NCBI RefSeq assembly: GCF_024362205.1
Contig: NZ_CP101462.1
Span: 1,144,501-1,208,500 of the forward strand
DNA from: Exiguobacterium aurantiacum
Lineage (GTDB): Bacteria; Bacillota; Bacilli; Exiguobacteriales; Exiguobacteriaceae
DNA length: 64,000 bases
Reading direction: 5' to 3'
Of the stretch, positions 1-7,625 are shown in pieces. The translations under genes and the position numbers were made by a program. How positions within the stretch are numbered: position 1 is the stretch's first letter; each line of letters opens with the position of its first letter. The notes under the pieces were generated by a model. It saw nothing but the letters and a program-made list of their open reading frames with translations, ran no database searches and was not told the origin of the DNA.

Positions 1-870
1 CTTCGCATCGCCGAACTTGGCGGCATGCACCGTTACGAGATGTCTGGGGCGCTCACAGGCCTCCAACGCGTCCGTTACATGGTGTTGAACGACGGGCACA
101 CGTTCGTCACGCCGGAGCAGATGAAGCAGGAGTTTAAAGATATCGTCCACTTGATTCAAGAAGTGTACGCCGACTTCGGCATCAAGGATTATCGTTTCCG
201 CTTGTCGTACCGTGACCCGGCCGACAAAGAGAAATATTTCGACAACGACGCGATTTGGGAAACAGCGCAACGTCAGTTGAAAGAGACGATGGACGAACTC
301 GGACTCCCGTATTTCGAAGCGGATGGCGAAGCGGCGTTTTACGGACCGAAGCTTGACGTCCAAGTCCGGACGGCACTCGGCAAAGAGGAGACGTTGTCGA
401 CAGTCCAACTCGACTTCTTGCTCCCAGAGCGGTTCGATTTGACGTACACAGGTCCTGATGGAAAAGATCATCGTCCAATCGTCCTCCACCGTGGAGTCGT
501 CTCGACGATGGAACGTTTCGTCGCCTATTTGATTGAAGAGTATAAAGGTGCGTTCCCGACGTGGCTCGCCCCGGTCCAAGTCAAATTGATCCCGGTCTCA
601 CACGTCCACGACGAATACGTCGCAGAAGTAAAAGCAGAACTTGTCAAACGAGGTGTCCGTGTTGAAACAGACCTTCGTGATGAGAAACTCGGCTATAAGA
701 TTCGGGAAGCACAGATGAAGAAGATTCCGATGACGCTCGTCCTCGGTGATAAAGAACGCGATGAGCGTGCGGTCAACATCCGCCGCTACGGACAACAAGA
801 ACAAGTATCGGCCACGCTCGATGAATTCTTGTCGTCGCTCACAGAAGAGATCGCGAACCGTTCACGTTAA
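1..870 (+). CDS. thrS: Threonyl-tRNA synthetase, 3' part
   Basis: This is the C-terminal 289 codons of threonyl-tRNA synthetase, which charges tRNA-Thr with threonine in the cytosol. The reading frame is open from base 1, so the N-terminal TGS and editing domains lie outside the window. The class II catalytic core is visible, with the [16 protein letters not shown] stretch near the left edge and the [16 protein letters not shown] motif at about residue 157. It is followed by the anticodon-binding domain ([12 protein letters not shown] onward). The gene ends at a strong terminator. Its position directly upstream of the infC region matches the Bacillus order. The identity is certain; the 5' end is simply cut by the window. 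Confidence 0.97.
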   Translation, partial: LRIAELGGMHRYEMSGALTGLQRVRYMVLNDGHTFVTPEQMKQEFKDIVHLIQEVYADFGIKDYRFRLSYRDPADKEKYFDNDAIWETAQRQLKETMDELGLPYFEADGEAAFYGPKLDVQVRTALGKEETLSTVQLDFLLPERFDLTYTGPDGKDHRPIVLHRGVVSTMERFVAYLIEEYKGAFPTWLAPVQVKLIPVSHVHDEYVAEVKAELVKRGVRVETDLRDEKLGYKIREAQMKKIPMTLVLGDKERDERAVNIRRYGQQEQVSATLDEFLSSLTEEIANRSR

Positions 871-876
871 TCGATC

Positions 877-908
877 GACCATCCTTCACCGGAAGGGTGG
901 TCGTTTTT
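877..908 (+). terminator. Rho-independent terminator of thrS
   Basis: An 11-bp stem GACCATCCTTC/GAAGGGTGGTC with a 4-base loop is followed by TCG-T6-type sequence. It lies 7 nt after the thrS stop codon. Confidence 0.85.
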
Positions 909-974
909 TCGGTCTTGAGACGGATGCGGAAGACTTCACAAAACACGTAAGGTAGAAGAAAGGAGTGATTCATT

Positions 975-1847
975 TTGAATTATATGAAACCATTAGTGGC
1001 GTTGACGATCGGTTCGGTCGTCGCGACAAGCATGATTCCAAAAGTAAACGCAGAAGCCATCGTCGATGACACGATCGTCACACTCGGCGAATCGTTATCG
1101 GCCAGCCAACGGGATTGGGTGCTCGAACGGGTCGAGGCGCCGGCGGGGATTGAACCGATTATCACGACCTCGGCCGACGAAGATAAATATTTAGGGGATG
1201 CCGTCCCACAAGCGCAGCGTGGCGGGGGCATGTATTCCTCGGCCCGTATCAAACTGACCGACGGAACCGGCCTCGACATTAAAACTGAAAACGTGACATG
1301 GGTAACCGAAGATATGTATGCGAATGCTCTCGTGACGGCTGGCGTCACGGATGCTGATATTTATATCACGTCGCCGATTCGTGTCACCGGGACGTCGGCG
1401 TTGACGGGGATCATGAAGGCGTATGATCAGACGTCCGCGGAGACGGGCATCCAGTTGTCCGAGGAGCGGAAAAACTTGGCGCAAGAAGAGCTCGCGGTCA
1501 CATCTGAAATCGGGAAGACGGTCGGTCAAGAGGACGTGGCCGGACTTATGAACGAGATCAAAGCGGAAATTGCGAACAAGGCACCGGAGACGAACATCGA
1601 GATCCGGGATATCGTCATCCAAGTGCTGAATCAAAACAACGTCCAACTGTCTGATACGCAGTTGACGCAATTGACGACGTTGTTCGAGAACATGCAGCAG
1701 GCGAACCTGGACTGGGGTGCGATCAGCAACGGGTTACAAGGGGCAGGTCAAGACGTCCAGGCGTTCCTCGAGACAGAAGAAGTCCAAGGTTTCTTCGCCC
1801 GTTTGTTTGAAGCGCTCAGCAACTTTTTCAAGTCGTTGACGAATTGA
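975..1847 (+). CDS. DUF1002 family exported protein (YpuA-like)
   Basis: The 290-residue product begins with a short basic start, a hydrophobic segment (residues 5-19) and an AxA-like cleavage region (VNAEA), so it is probably secreted. The body matches the DUF1002 family (B. subtilis YpuA): it has the pattern VTLGESLSASQR near the N terminus and a long acidic, helical C-terminal half. The function of the family is not known. I chose the TTG at 975 because AGGAG lies 9 nt upstream; an ATG at 984 is an alternative. It stands alone between two terminators, so it is likely monocistronic. I see no convincing promoter box in the 70 bases before it. Confidence 0.8.
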   Translation: MNYMKPLVALTIGSVVATSMIPKVNAEAIVDDTIVTLGESLSASQRDWVLERVEAPAGIEPIITTSADEDKYLGDAVPQAQRGGGMYSSARIKLTDGTGLDIKTENVTWVTEDMYANALVTAGVTDADIYITSPIRVTGTSALTGIMKAYDQTSAETGIQLSEERKNLAQEELAVTSEIGKTVGQEDVAGLMNEIKAEIANKAPETNIEIRDIVIQVLNQNNVQLSDTQLTQLTTLFENMQQANLDWGAISNGLQGAGQDVQAFLETEEVQGFFARLFEALSNFFKSLTN

Positions 1848-1868
1848 ATGGCTTTGAGTACATGACAA

Positions 1869-1909
1869 ATGGTATTGAAAAAAGGGCATCGGCCCTTTTT
1901 CAATACCAT
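1869..1909. terminator. Bidirectional terminator between DUF1002 gene and small minus-strand gene
   Basis: A long imperfect palindrome, ATGGTATTG...CAATACCAT, has an inner GGGC/GCCC hairpin flanked by A6 on the left and T5 on the right. It can therefore end transcripts from both directions. The stop codon of the minus-strand small gene lies inside it. Confidence 0.85.
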
Positions 1910-2109
1910 CGTTTATGAATGTAGTCGCGAGCGGACTCGTGGTCGTCCACAATCTTCAACGTGATTCGGTTCATCTCTTCTAAAAGGTCTGTCAATACCG
2001 CTTCGAGCTTGGCATCACTCACCTCATGGTGGCGCATCGTCTCTTGTACAATGTGTTTGATTTGGTCGTGATAATCATGGTCACTCTTCACTTGTTTTCT
2101 CCAAGACAC
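1900..2109 (-). CDS. Small hypothetical protein, 69 aa
   Basis: This short minus-strand gene starts at a GTG preceded by AAGGAGG with 8-9 nt spacing, and ends inside a terminator palindrome. Both features suggest it is real. The product is charged and helical (rich in His, Asp, Glu, Lys), with no signal peptide and no membrane segment. The segment of about residues 20-55 looks like a small helical bundle or dimerisation domain. I do not recognise a family. An ATG just upstream lies in another frame and would give no product. Confidence 0.6.
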   Translation of the reverse strand: MSWRKQVKSDHDYHDQIKHIVQETMRHHEVSDAKLEAVLTDLLEEMNRITLKIVDDHESARDYIHKRWY

Positions 2110-2219
2110 GGCCCATCCCTCCTTTTTTATTTTATTCCCTCGGAAAAGGTATTGCGAAACAGCGAAATGACTGTTATCATCATAAAAGTGTGAGCTACCA
2201 ATTATTCATGCGCGAATTC

Positions 2220-2249
2220 TTGACATCTTAATCCTATTGGTGTTAAGAT
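2220..2249 (+). promoter_or_regulatory. Sigma-A promoter of infC-rpmI-rplT
   Basis: A TTGACA -35 box (2220-2225) is followed after 18 nt by an extended -10, TG-T-TAAGAT (2241-2249). It lies just before the structured leader of infC and is the only good promoter in the 353-base gap. Confidence 0.7.
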
Positions 2250-2257
2250 GACATAGT

Positions 2258-2404
2258 GATTAAATACAACAAAGCAGAAGCGCCCGCTTCTCACCTCGTC
2301 CGAACAGTTCGGTCAGGTCCATCATGTACGTGAAGCAGTCGAACCTTTCGGTCGGACTGACTCCGAAATGATGTGTGGGCGGGAAACTGCCGACGCTTTT
2401 TTTA
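2258..2404 (+). ncRNA. infC leader, L20-type autoregulatory leader with terminator
   Basis: The region between the promoter and infC folds into several hairpins: AGAAGC/GCTTCT near 2275, CCGAA/TTCGG near 2300, and a long nested arm with CAGTC/GACTG inside ATCAT/ATGAT at about 2320-2373. It ends with GGCGG-GAAA-CTGCC and a run of seven T at 2397-2403. The place and design fit the L20 leader, where excess ribosomal protein L20 causes early termination and lowers the infC operon. The identification rests on position and the terminator, not on a covariance-model match. Confidence 0.6.
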
Positions 2405-2462
2405 TTGCCATGTTGTCTTATCAATCTAAAACTCGTGCAACCGCACGATGGAGGTGCTAACC

Positions 2463-2978
2463 ATTAGCAAAGAGCTCTTTATCAACGAAAACATTCGTGC
2501 CCGTGAAGTTCGCTTAATTGGAGCGGACGGTGCACAACTCGGTGTGCAATCGCGTAATGAAGCATTACGTTTAGCAGAAGAGGCTGAACTCGATCTCGTC
2601 TTGGTCGCCGATAAAGCTAACCCACCGGTCGCTAAAATCATGGACTACGGGAAATACCGTTTCGAACTCCAGAAAAAGGAGAAAGAAGCGCGTAAAAACC
2701 AAAAAGTCATCCAATTGAAAGAAGTACGCCTCAGTCCGACGATCGAGGAAAACGATTTCCAAACGAAATTGCGTAACGCTCGCAAATTCCTTGAAAATGG
2801 TAACAAAGTGAAAGCATCGATCCGTTTCCGCGGACGTGCCATCACACACTCGGAAATCGGCCGACGCGTTATGGAAAAATTGGCGGCGGAATGTGCCGAC
2901 TTGGCAACAGTTGAGCAAAAGCCGAAGATGGAAGGACGCAGCATGTTCTTAGTGCTGGCTCCGAAGAAAGAAGATTAA
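2463..2978 (+). CDS. infC: Translation initiation factor IF-3
   Basis: IF-3 binds the 30S subunit and checks start codon and initiator tRNA. The 171-residue product shows the N-terminal domain ([13 protein letters not shown]), the lysine-rich linker and the C-terminal domain with [14 protein letters not shown]. The start is almost certainly the ATT at 2463. It has GGAGGTG at 2450-2456 with 6 nt spacing, and [16 protein letters not shown] matches the N terminus in relatives. The in-frame ATG at 2448 overlaps the binding site itself and would add five residues (MEVLT). A non-standard AUU start is known for infC and allows IF-3 to repress its own translation. It forms an operon with rpmI and rplT. 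Confidence 0.97.
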   Translation: MSKELFINENIRAREVRLIGADGAQLGVQSRNEALRLAEEAELDLVLVADKANPPVAKIMDYGKYRFELQKKEKEARKNQKVIQLKEVRLSPTIEENDFQTKLRNARKFLENGNKVKASIRFRGRAITHSEIGRRVMEKLAAECADLATVEQKPKMEGRSMFLVLAPKKED

Positions 2979-3008
2979 TCATCGAGTCATAGTGGGGAGG
3001 AAATACTC

Positions 3009-3203
3009 ATGCCGAAAATGAAATCGCACCGTGGTGCTTCTAAACGTTTCAAACGTACTGCATCAGGTAAACTCAAGCGTTCACACGCTTACACAAGTCA
3101 CTTGTTTGGTAACAAATCGACTAAAGCGAAACGTAAGCTCCGTAAGGGTGCTATCGTATCAGCTGGAGACTTCAAACGCATTCGCAACATGATCGCGAAG
3201 TAA
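3009..3203 (+). CDS. rpmI: 50S ribosomal protein L35
   Basis: This 64-residue, strongly basic protein has the L35 signature [20 protein letters not shown] and is a component of the large ribosomal subunit. It has a GGAGG site 7-8 nt before ATG. It follows infC by 30 nt and precedes rplT in the usual operon. Confidence 0.97.
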   Translation: MPKMKSHRGASKRFKRTASGKLKRSHAYTSHLFGNKSTKAKRKLRKGAIVSAGDFKRIRNMIAK

Positions 3204-3231
3204 TACAGAAAGAATTTAGGAGGGAAACCAT

Positions 3232-3591
3232 ATGCCACGCGTAAAAGGCGGTTATACGACTCGTCAACGTCGTAAAAAGCAAATCAAGCTTGCCAAAGGT
3301 TATTTTGGCTCGAAACACATTCTATTTAAAGTAGCAAAACAACAAGTCATGAAGTCACTCATGTACGCTTACCGTGACCGTCGTCAAAAGAAACGTGATT
3401 TCCGTCGTCTTTGGATCACACGTATCAATGCGGCAGCACGTACAAACGGCCTCTCATACAGCCGTATGATGCACGGCCTCAAGCTCGCAGGGATCGACAT
3501 CAACCGTAAGATGCTTGCTGAGCTTGCTGTGACAGATGCACAAGCATTCGCGTCACTTGCTGATACAGCTAAATCAAAATTGAACGCGTAA
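3232..3591 (+). CDS. rplT: 50S ribosomal protein L20
   Basis: The 119-residue product starts [16 protein letters not shown] and carries the L20 core ([18 protein letters not shown]). It binds 23S rRNA early in 50S assembly, and in Firmicutes it also represses its own operon through the infC leader seen upstream. AGGAGG precedes the ATG. A strong terminator follows 13 nt after the stop, so this is the operon end. Confidence 0.97.
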   Translation: MPRVKGGYTTRQRRKKQIKLAKGYFGSKHILFKVAKQQVMKSLMYAYRDRRQKKRDFRRLWITRINAAARTNGLSYSRMMHGLKLAGIDINRKMLAELAVTDAQAFASLADTAKSKLNA

Positions 3592-3604
3592 TCGTTCAAT
3601 CGAC

Positions 3605-3638
3605 AGCGCCGAGACCTTATCTCGGCGCTTTCTTTTTT
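3605..3638 (+). terminator. Terminator of infC-rpmI-rplT
   Basis: A perfect 10-bp stem AGCGCCGAGA/TCTCGGCGCT with a 5-base loop is followed by a T-rich run. Confidence 0.9.
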
Positions 3639-3677
3639 CTGATAAATTCCTTAGACTTAAGATAAGGAGGACGTCCC

Positions 3678-3932
3678 ATGGATCAATCAGTCTTAGCCAT
3701 CGTCGCGCTGGCACTCATCGTCTTGAACGTCTACACGTACTTGCAGGCGAAACGCTACACGCTCGGAGAAGGCGATTTCAACGTCTTGTACGCTTATGCC
3801 GGCGGTGCGATCGGTGCTCTGTTCGGGCTTCATTTGACGCGTAAAAAGGCGGTTCATGCCCCAAAACGTGTTCAAATACAAGTATTGATTTTGGCAGTCG
3901 GCTGGTCTTTAATGATTTTAGTACTGCTTTGA
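3678..3932 (+). CDS. ysdA: DUF1294 membrane protein, YsdA-like
   Basis: The 84-residue product has three hydrophobic segments (about residues 4-22, 35-53 and 66-84) and the YAYAGGAIGALFGLHLTRKK motif of the DUF1294 family. It is predicted to sit in the cytoplasmic membrane; its function is unknown. AAGGAGG lies 9-10 nt before the ATG. It occupies the same place after rplT as ysdA in B. subtilis and starts a new run of genes after the rplT terminator. Confidence 0.85.
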   Translation: MDQSVLAIVALALIVLNVYTYLQAKRYTLGEGDFNVLYAYAGGAIGALFGLHLTRKKAVHAPKRVQIQVLILAVGWSLMILVLL

Positions 3933-3955
3933 ATGGAGAATAGGAGGAGCAACCG

Positions 3956-4438
3956 GTGAACTGGACAACATTATTTGATCGGCAGCGTGAATTGGATGAG
4001 CGGATCAAAGAAGAACATCAACTATCCGGGAACCAATTCGATGAGCGGCTGCTCGCTTTGCTCGTCGAGCTTGGGGAACTCGCCAATGAGACCCGTAGTT
4101 TTAAATTTTGGTCAACGAAGGGCCCGTCGCCTCAAGACGTGATCTTAGAAGAGTATGTCGACGGCATTCATTTCTTATTGTCGCTCGGTCTTGCACTCGG
4201 GTATGAACGCGATTCGTTCCCGACAGGTAGCTCGTATCTTGACGCGACTGACGCTTTTTTAGACGTGTTCCGCAAAGTGACGAACTTTGGTTTGTCGAAG
4301 ACGGAACCGATGTACGAGACGCTGATGGCGGCTTATCTCGAACTTGGCTATACGCTCGGCATCAATGAAGAGTTGATGGTGATGGCGTATATGGCAAAAA
4401 ATGAAAAGAACCATGAGCGACAAAATCAAGGTTACTAA
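3956..4438 (+). CDS. dUTP diphosphatase, dimeric all-alpha type
   Basis: The 160-residue protein shows the all-alpha NTP-pyrophosphatase pattern: LLALLVELGELANETRSFKFW (EExxE-like, about residues 35-55), then ILEEYVDGIHFLLSLG with the second acidic metal site. This fits a dimeric dUTPase, which turns dUTP into dUMP and pyrophosphate and so keeps uracil out of DNA. The start is GTG at 3956 with AGGAGG about 9 nt upstream. It lies in the slot that ysdB fills in B. subtilis. It is unrelated to trimeric dUTPases, and I see no other dUTPase in the window. Confidence 0.85.
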   Translation: MNWTTLFDRQRELDERIKEEHQLSGNQFDERLLALLVELGELANETRSFKFWSTKGPSPQDVILEEYVDGIHFLLSLGLALGYERDSFPTGSSYLDATDAFLDVFRKVTNFGLSKTEPMYETLMAAYLELGYTLGINEELMVMAYMAKNEKNHERQNQGY

Positions 4439-4461
4439 TCGAAGCGAAGGAGCGATGCCCC

Positions 4462-5541
4462 ATGAATGAATCATTACATATGTTGAAACGCTTGACGGAT
4501 GCCACTGGTGTCCCTGGAAATGAAGGAGAAGTCCGCTCACTCATGCGTGAGTATTTAGAACCACACGTCGAAACGTTTGAACAGGACGGACTGGGCAGTC
4601 TGTTCGGTCGAGTGACGGGCAACGCGGATGGTCCGCGTGTCATGATTGCCGGTCATATGGACGAAGTCGGTTTCATGGTCACACGCATCGAAGAAGGCGG
4701 TTTCCTTCGCTTCCAAGCACTCGGTGGCTGGTGGAACCAAGTCCTGCTCGCTCAGCGCATGGACGTCGTCACACGCTCAGGAGAGAAGATTCCCGGCGTC
4801 ATCGGTGCCAAACCGCCACACGTCCTTCCGCTCGAGGCACGCAAGAAACCGGTCGAGATCAAAGATATGTTCCTCGATATCGGTGCGACATCGAAAGACC
4901 AAGTGGCCGAGTGGGGTATTCGTCCGGGCGATACGGTCGTTCCACATTGTGAGTTCACGGTCATGAAAAATGAAGATTTCTTGATGGCGAAAGCGTGGGA
5001 TAACCGAATCGGTTGCGCCATCGCCATCGAGGCGGCGAAACGATTGAAAGACGAACAAGTACCAGGTGTCGTCTTCACGGGCGCGACTGTCCAAGAAGAA
5101 GTCGGGTTGCGTGGTGCCGTCACGGCCGCCAACTTGGTCAAACCGGACGTCGCCATCGCCGTCGATACGGGGATTCCTGGAGATACGCCAGGGATGACAC
5201 CGGCTGAAGGATTGTCGAAACTAGGGGAAGGCGTCCAAGTCATCTTCTTTGATGCGACGACCGTCACGAACCCGCGTCTCATCGATTTGATTGTCGAGGT
5301 GGCCAAAGAAAACGCCATCAAGTACCAACTGGATTTGACACCGGGCGGCGGGACAGACGCAGGCCGCTTCCATTTGTCAGGAGTCGGGATGCCAGCCATC
5401 GCACTCACGGTACCGGTCCGTTATTTGCATACGAATGTCTCGATCATTCACAAAGCAGATTATGAAGCAGCCGTCGATTTGGTCGTAGCGCTCACGAAAC
5501 GACTCGACCACGAAACGGTTCAATGGTTGAAAGAGGGATAA
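4462..5541 (+). CDS. ysdC: M42 family metallopeptidase (aminopeptidase, YsdC-like)
   Basis: This cytosolic 359-residue enzyme belongs to the M42 glutamyl-aminopeptidase/endoglucanase family, which forms large tetrahedral complexes that trim peptides. Metal and catalytic residues are all visible: GHMDEVG (His, Asp), AKAWDNRIG (bridging Asp), VQEEVGLRG (catalytic Glu pair), VDTG and the C-terminal YLHTNVS. AAGGAG precedes the ATG. The stop is one base from the next ATG, so it is co-translated with the ysgA-like gene. The exact substrate is not known. Confidence 0.93.
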   Translation: MNESLHMLKRLTDATGVPGNEGEVRSLMREYLEPHVETFEQDGLGSLFGRVTGNADGPRVMIAGHMDEVGFMVTRIEEGGFLRFQALGGWWNQVLLAQRMDVVTRSGEKIPGVIGAKPPHVLPLEARKKPVEIKDMFLDIGATSKDQVAEWGIRPGDTVVPHCEFTVMKNEDFLMAKAWDNRIGCAIAIEAAKRLKDEQVPGVVFTGATVQEEVGLRGAVTAANLVKPDVAIAVDTGIPGDTPGMTPAEGLSKLGEGVQVIFFDATTVTNPRLIDLIVEVAKENAIKYQLDLTPGGGTDAGRFHLSGVGMPAIALTVPVRYLHTNVSIIHKADYEAAVDLVVALTKRLDHETVQWLKEG

Positions 5542-5542
5542 T

Positions 5543-6289
5543 ATGACGAAAATCACGTCTACGAAAAGTGAGACGATCAAACGCTTAAAGCGGTTGATGA
5601 CGAAAAAAGGCAGACAAGAGTCCGGCCAATTTTTGGTCGAAGGCGAGCATTTGGTCGATGAGGCGATTCGGGCTGGACGCCTCGTTCAGTTGATCATGGG
5701 AGAATCGTATTCTCCAAAAGGTTCGTGGCGTCTAGATGAGATGCCTGTCCTCGAATTGTCGGACCATGTGGCCGATCTTCTGTCTGAGACAGAAAAGACG
5801 CAAGGCGTCTTCGCTGTCGTCAAGATGGCCCCGGTCGAACGGAAGATGAAGCATGTGCTCGTCCTCGACCGGATTCAAGACCCAGGTAACCTCGGGACGA
5901 TGATTCGGACAGCGGACGCGGCCGGGTTTGATACGGTCCTGCTCGGCAAAGGAACGGTCGACCCGTTCAATGCCAAAGTCGTCCGAGCGACACAAGGTTC
6001 GCTGTTCCACGTGAACGTTCGCTCGGTCGATTTGCTCGAGACGTTGCCAGAATTGAAGAACGAAGGGTTCCATGTATATGGGACCGCGCTCGCGAAAGCG
6101 ACGTCTTACGAACAAGTCGACTTCAAGGACAAAGTCGCGCTCGTCATCGGCAATGAGGCACAAGGCGTGCATCACGACGTGCTCGACCTATGCGACACTC
6201 GCGTCCATATCCCGGTTCTCGGCGACGCCGAATCGTTGAATGCGGCCGTCGCGGCCGGCATTCTCATGTATCGGATCGCGCTACAATAA
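5543..6289 (+). CDS. ysgA: TrmH/SpoU family RNA 2'-O-methyltransferase (YsgA-like)
   Basis: The 248-residue protein has an N-terminal RNA 2'-O-ribose methyltransferase substrate-binding part (residues 8-90, with GQFLVEGEHLVDEA). A SPOUT catalytic domain follows: DRIQDPGNLGTMIRTADAAG, LVIGNEAQGVHHDV and the knot motif IPVLGDAESLNAAVAAGI. It transfers methyl from SAM to ribose 2'-OH of rRNA or tRNA; the target is unknown. The ATG lies one base past the ysdC stop. The gene precedes the Phe T-box as in Bacillus. Confidence 0.92.
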   Translation: MTKITSTKSETIKRLKRLMTKKGRQESGQFLVEGEHLVDEAIRAGRLVQLIMGESYSPKGSWRLDEMPVLELSDHVADLLSETEKTQGVFAVVKMAPVERKMKHVLVLDRIQDPGNLGTMIRTADAAGFDTVLLGKGTVDPFNAKVVRATQGSLFHVNVRSVDLLETLPELKNEGFHVYGTALAKATSYEQVDFKDKVALVIGNEAQGVHHDVLDLCDTRVHIPVLGDAESLNAAVAAGILMYRIALQ

Positions 6290-6291
6290 TC

Positions 6292-6320
6292 TTGTCAGCA
6301 CCGACGAATCGTGATAGGTT
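6292..6320 (+). promoter_or_regulatory. Possible promoter of the pheST T-box transcript
   Basis: TTGTCA (6292-6297), a 17-nt spacer ending in TGA, and TAGGTT (6315-6320) form a weak extended -10 promoter right after the ysgA stop. It is well placed for the leader, but the -10 match is poor. Confidence 0.4.
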
Positions 6321-6324
6321 TATA

Positions 6325-6590
6325 ACATCGAATATCATATCGAATAGACGTTGAAAGAGCATAGTAAGCGAACTACCGAACAAGTACAGGGAGCATGGGC
6401 CGAGACTGCGAGCCGATGCCGAGGGCGGCGCTGAATTCACTCTCGAGTCGTGTTGGAGACAACACCGGGGTAGCATCCCGATACCGATGCTCTCAAGTGG
6501 GCCGACTTCGGCCAAGTAGGGTGGTACCGCGATTATTCGTCCCTTCAGTCATCGACTGAAGGGACTTTTTTTGTAGAGGAGGAAATAAGG
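6325..6590 (+). promoter_or_regulatory. T-box riboswitch, phenylalanine specific
   Basis: This leader precedes pheS. It has the conserved T-box core AAGTAGGGTGGTACCGCG at 6514-6531. A specifier-loop candidate CTGAATTCAC carries TTC (Phe) at 6436-6438. A terminator stem GTCCCTTCAGTC/GACTGAAGGGAC at 6539-6565 is followed by T7. Uncharged tRNA-Phe would pair with the specifier and the T-box bulge, stabilise the antiterminator and allow read-through into pheS-pheT. The specifier matches the downstream enzyme, which supports the call. Confidence 0.93.
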
Positions 6591-7613
6591 ATGAAAGAAC
6601 AGTTAGAGCAATTACAACAAGATGCATTGCACGAGATTCAAGCGGCATCGTCGCAAAAAGAATTGAACGATGTCCGAATCAAATATTTAGGGAAGAAAGG
6701 TCCAATGACCGAGGTACTTCGTGGGATGGGGAAACTGTCTCCTGAAGAGCGCCCGGTCGTCGGTGAGTTGGTCAACACGGTCCGCGCGACGATCCAAGAC
6801 ACGTTAGAAGCACGAATCGAGGAAGTAAAGGCAGTCGAACTCGAAGCGAAACTCGCGGCTGAGACAATCGATGTCACACTGCCAGGACGGACGACACTGC
6901 CAGGACACACCCATTTGCTCCAACAAATCGTCGATGAGATGGAGGACTTGTTCGTCGGGCTCGGCTATACGATCGCCGAAGGCCCTGAAGTCGAGACGGA
7001 CCTATACAACTTCGAGATGCTCAACCTTCCGAAAGACCACCCGGCCCGTGATATGCAGGATTCATTCTACATCACGGACGAGACGTTGCTCCGGACGCAT
7101 ACGTCACCGGTTCAGGCCCGGACGATGCTTCAAGCCGATGGGAAGCCGATTCGCATCATCTGTCCGGGTAAAGTGTACCGCCGTGACGAGGACGACGCGA
7201 CGCACTCACATCAGTTCATGCAAATCGAAGGGCTCGTCGTCGATGAGCATATCTCGATGGCCGATTTGAAAGGCACGCTCGAAGTGTTCGTCAAGCAACT
7301 GTTCGGCGAGACGCGTGAGATTCGTCTTCGCCCGAGCTTCTTCCCGTTCACGGAACCGTCGGTCGAAGTGGATATCTCTTGCTTCAAATGCGGTGGTAAA
7401 GGCTGCAACGTCTGTAAGGGAACAGGCTGGATCGAGATTCTCGGAGGCGGTATGGTCCATCCACGCGTGCTCGAGATGGCCGAATATGACGCCACGAAGA
7501 TGTCTGGTTTCGCATTCGGAATCGGAGTCGAGCGGATGGCGATGTTAAAACATGGGGTGGATGATATCCGCCACTTCTATACAAACGACCTACGTTTCAT
7601 CGAGCAATTCTAA
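6591..7613 (+). CDS. pheS: Phenylalanyl-tRNA synthetase alpha subunit
   Basis: The catalytic subunit of the alpha2-beta2 enzyme has 340 residues, the usual length. An N-terminal coiled-coil arm (residues 1-85) is followed by the class II core. Motif 2 is in [18 protein letters not shown] and motif 3 in [34 protein letters not shown] segment lies near residue 265. GAGGAGG precedes the ATG. It is cotranscribed with pheT 12 nt downstream and controlled by the Phe T-box. Confidence 0.97.
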   Translation: MKEQLEQLQQDALHEIQAASSQKELNDVRIKYLGKKGPMTEVLRGMGKLSPEERPVVGELVNTVRATIQDTLEARIEEVKAVELEAKLAAETIDVTLPGRTTLPGHTHLLQQIVDEMEDLFVGLGYTIAEGPEVETDLYNFEMLNLPKDHPARDMQDSFYITDETLLRTHTSPVQARTMLQADGKPIRIICPGKVYRRDEDDATHSHQFMQIEGLVVDEHISMADLKGTLEVFVKQLFGETREIRLRPSFFPFTEPSVEVDISCFKCGGKGCNVCKGTGWIEILGGGMVHPRVLEMAEYDATKMSGFAFGIGVERMAMLKHGVDDIRHFYTNDLRFIEQF

Positions 7614-7625
7614 GGGGGATCACAC

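Noticed and set aside
3955..3959. Possible frameshift or fusion between ysdA and the dUTPase
   Set aside because: Both have their own SD and complete domains, and they are separated by 23 nt.
4752..5408. 218-codon minus-strand frame inside the M42 peptidase gene
   Set aside because: It is fully antisense to a conserved enzyme, has no ribosome binding site and no recognisable motif.
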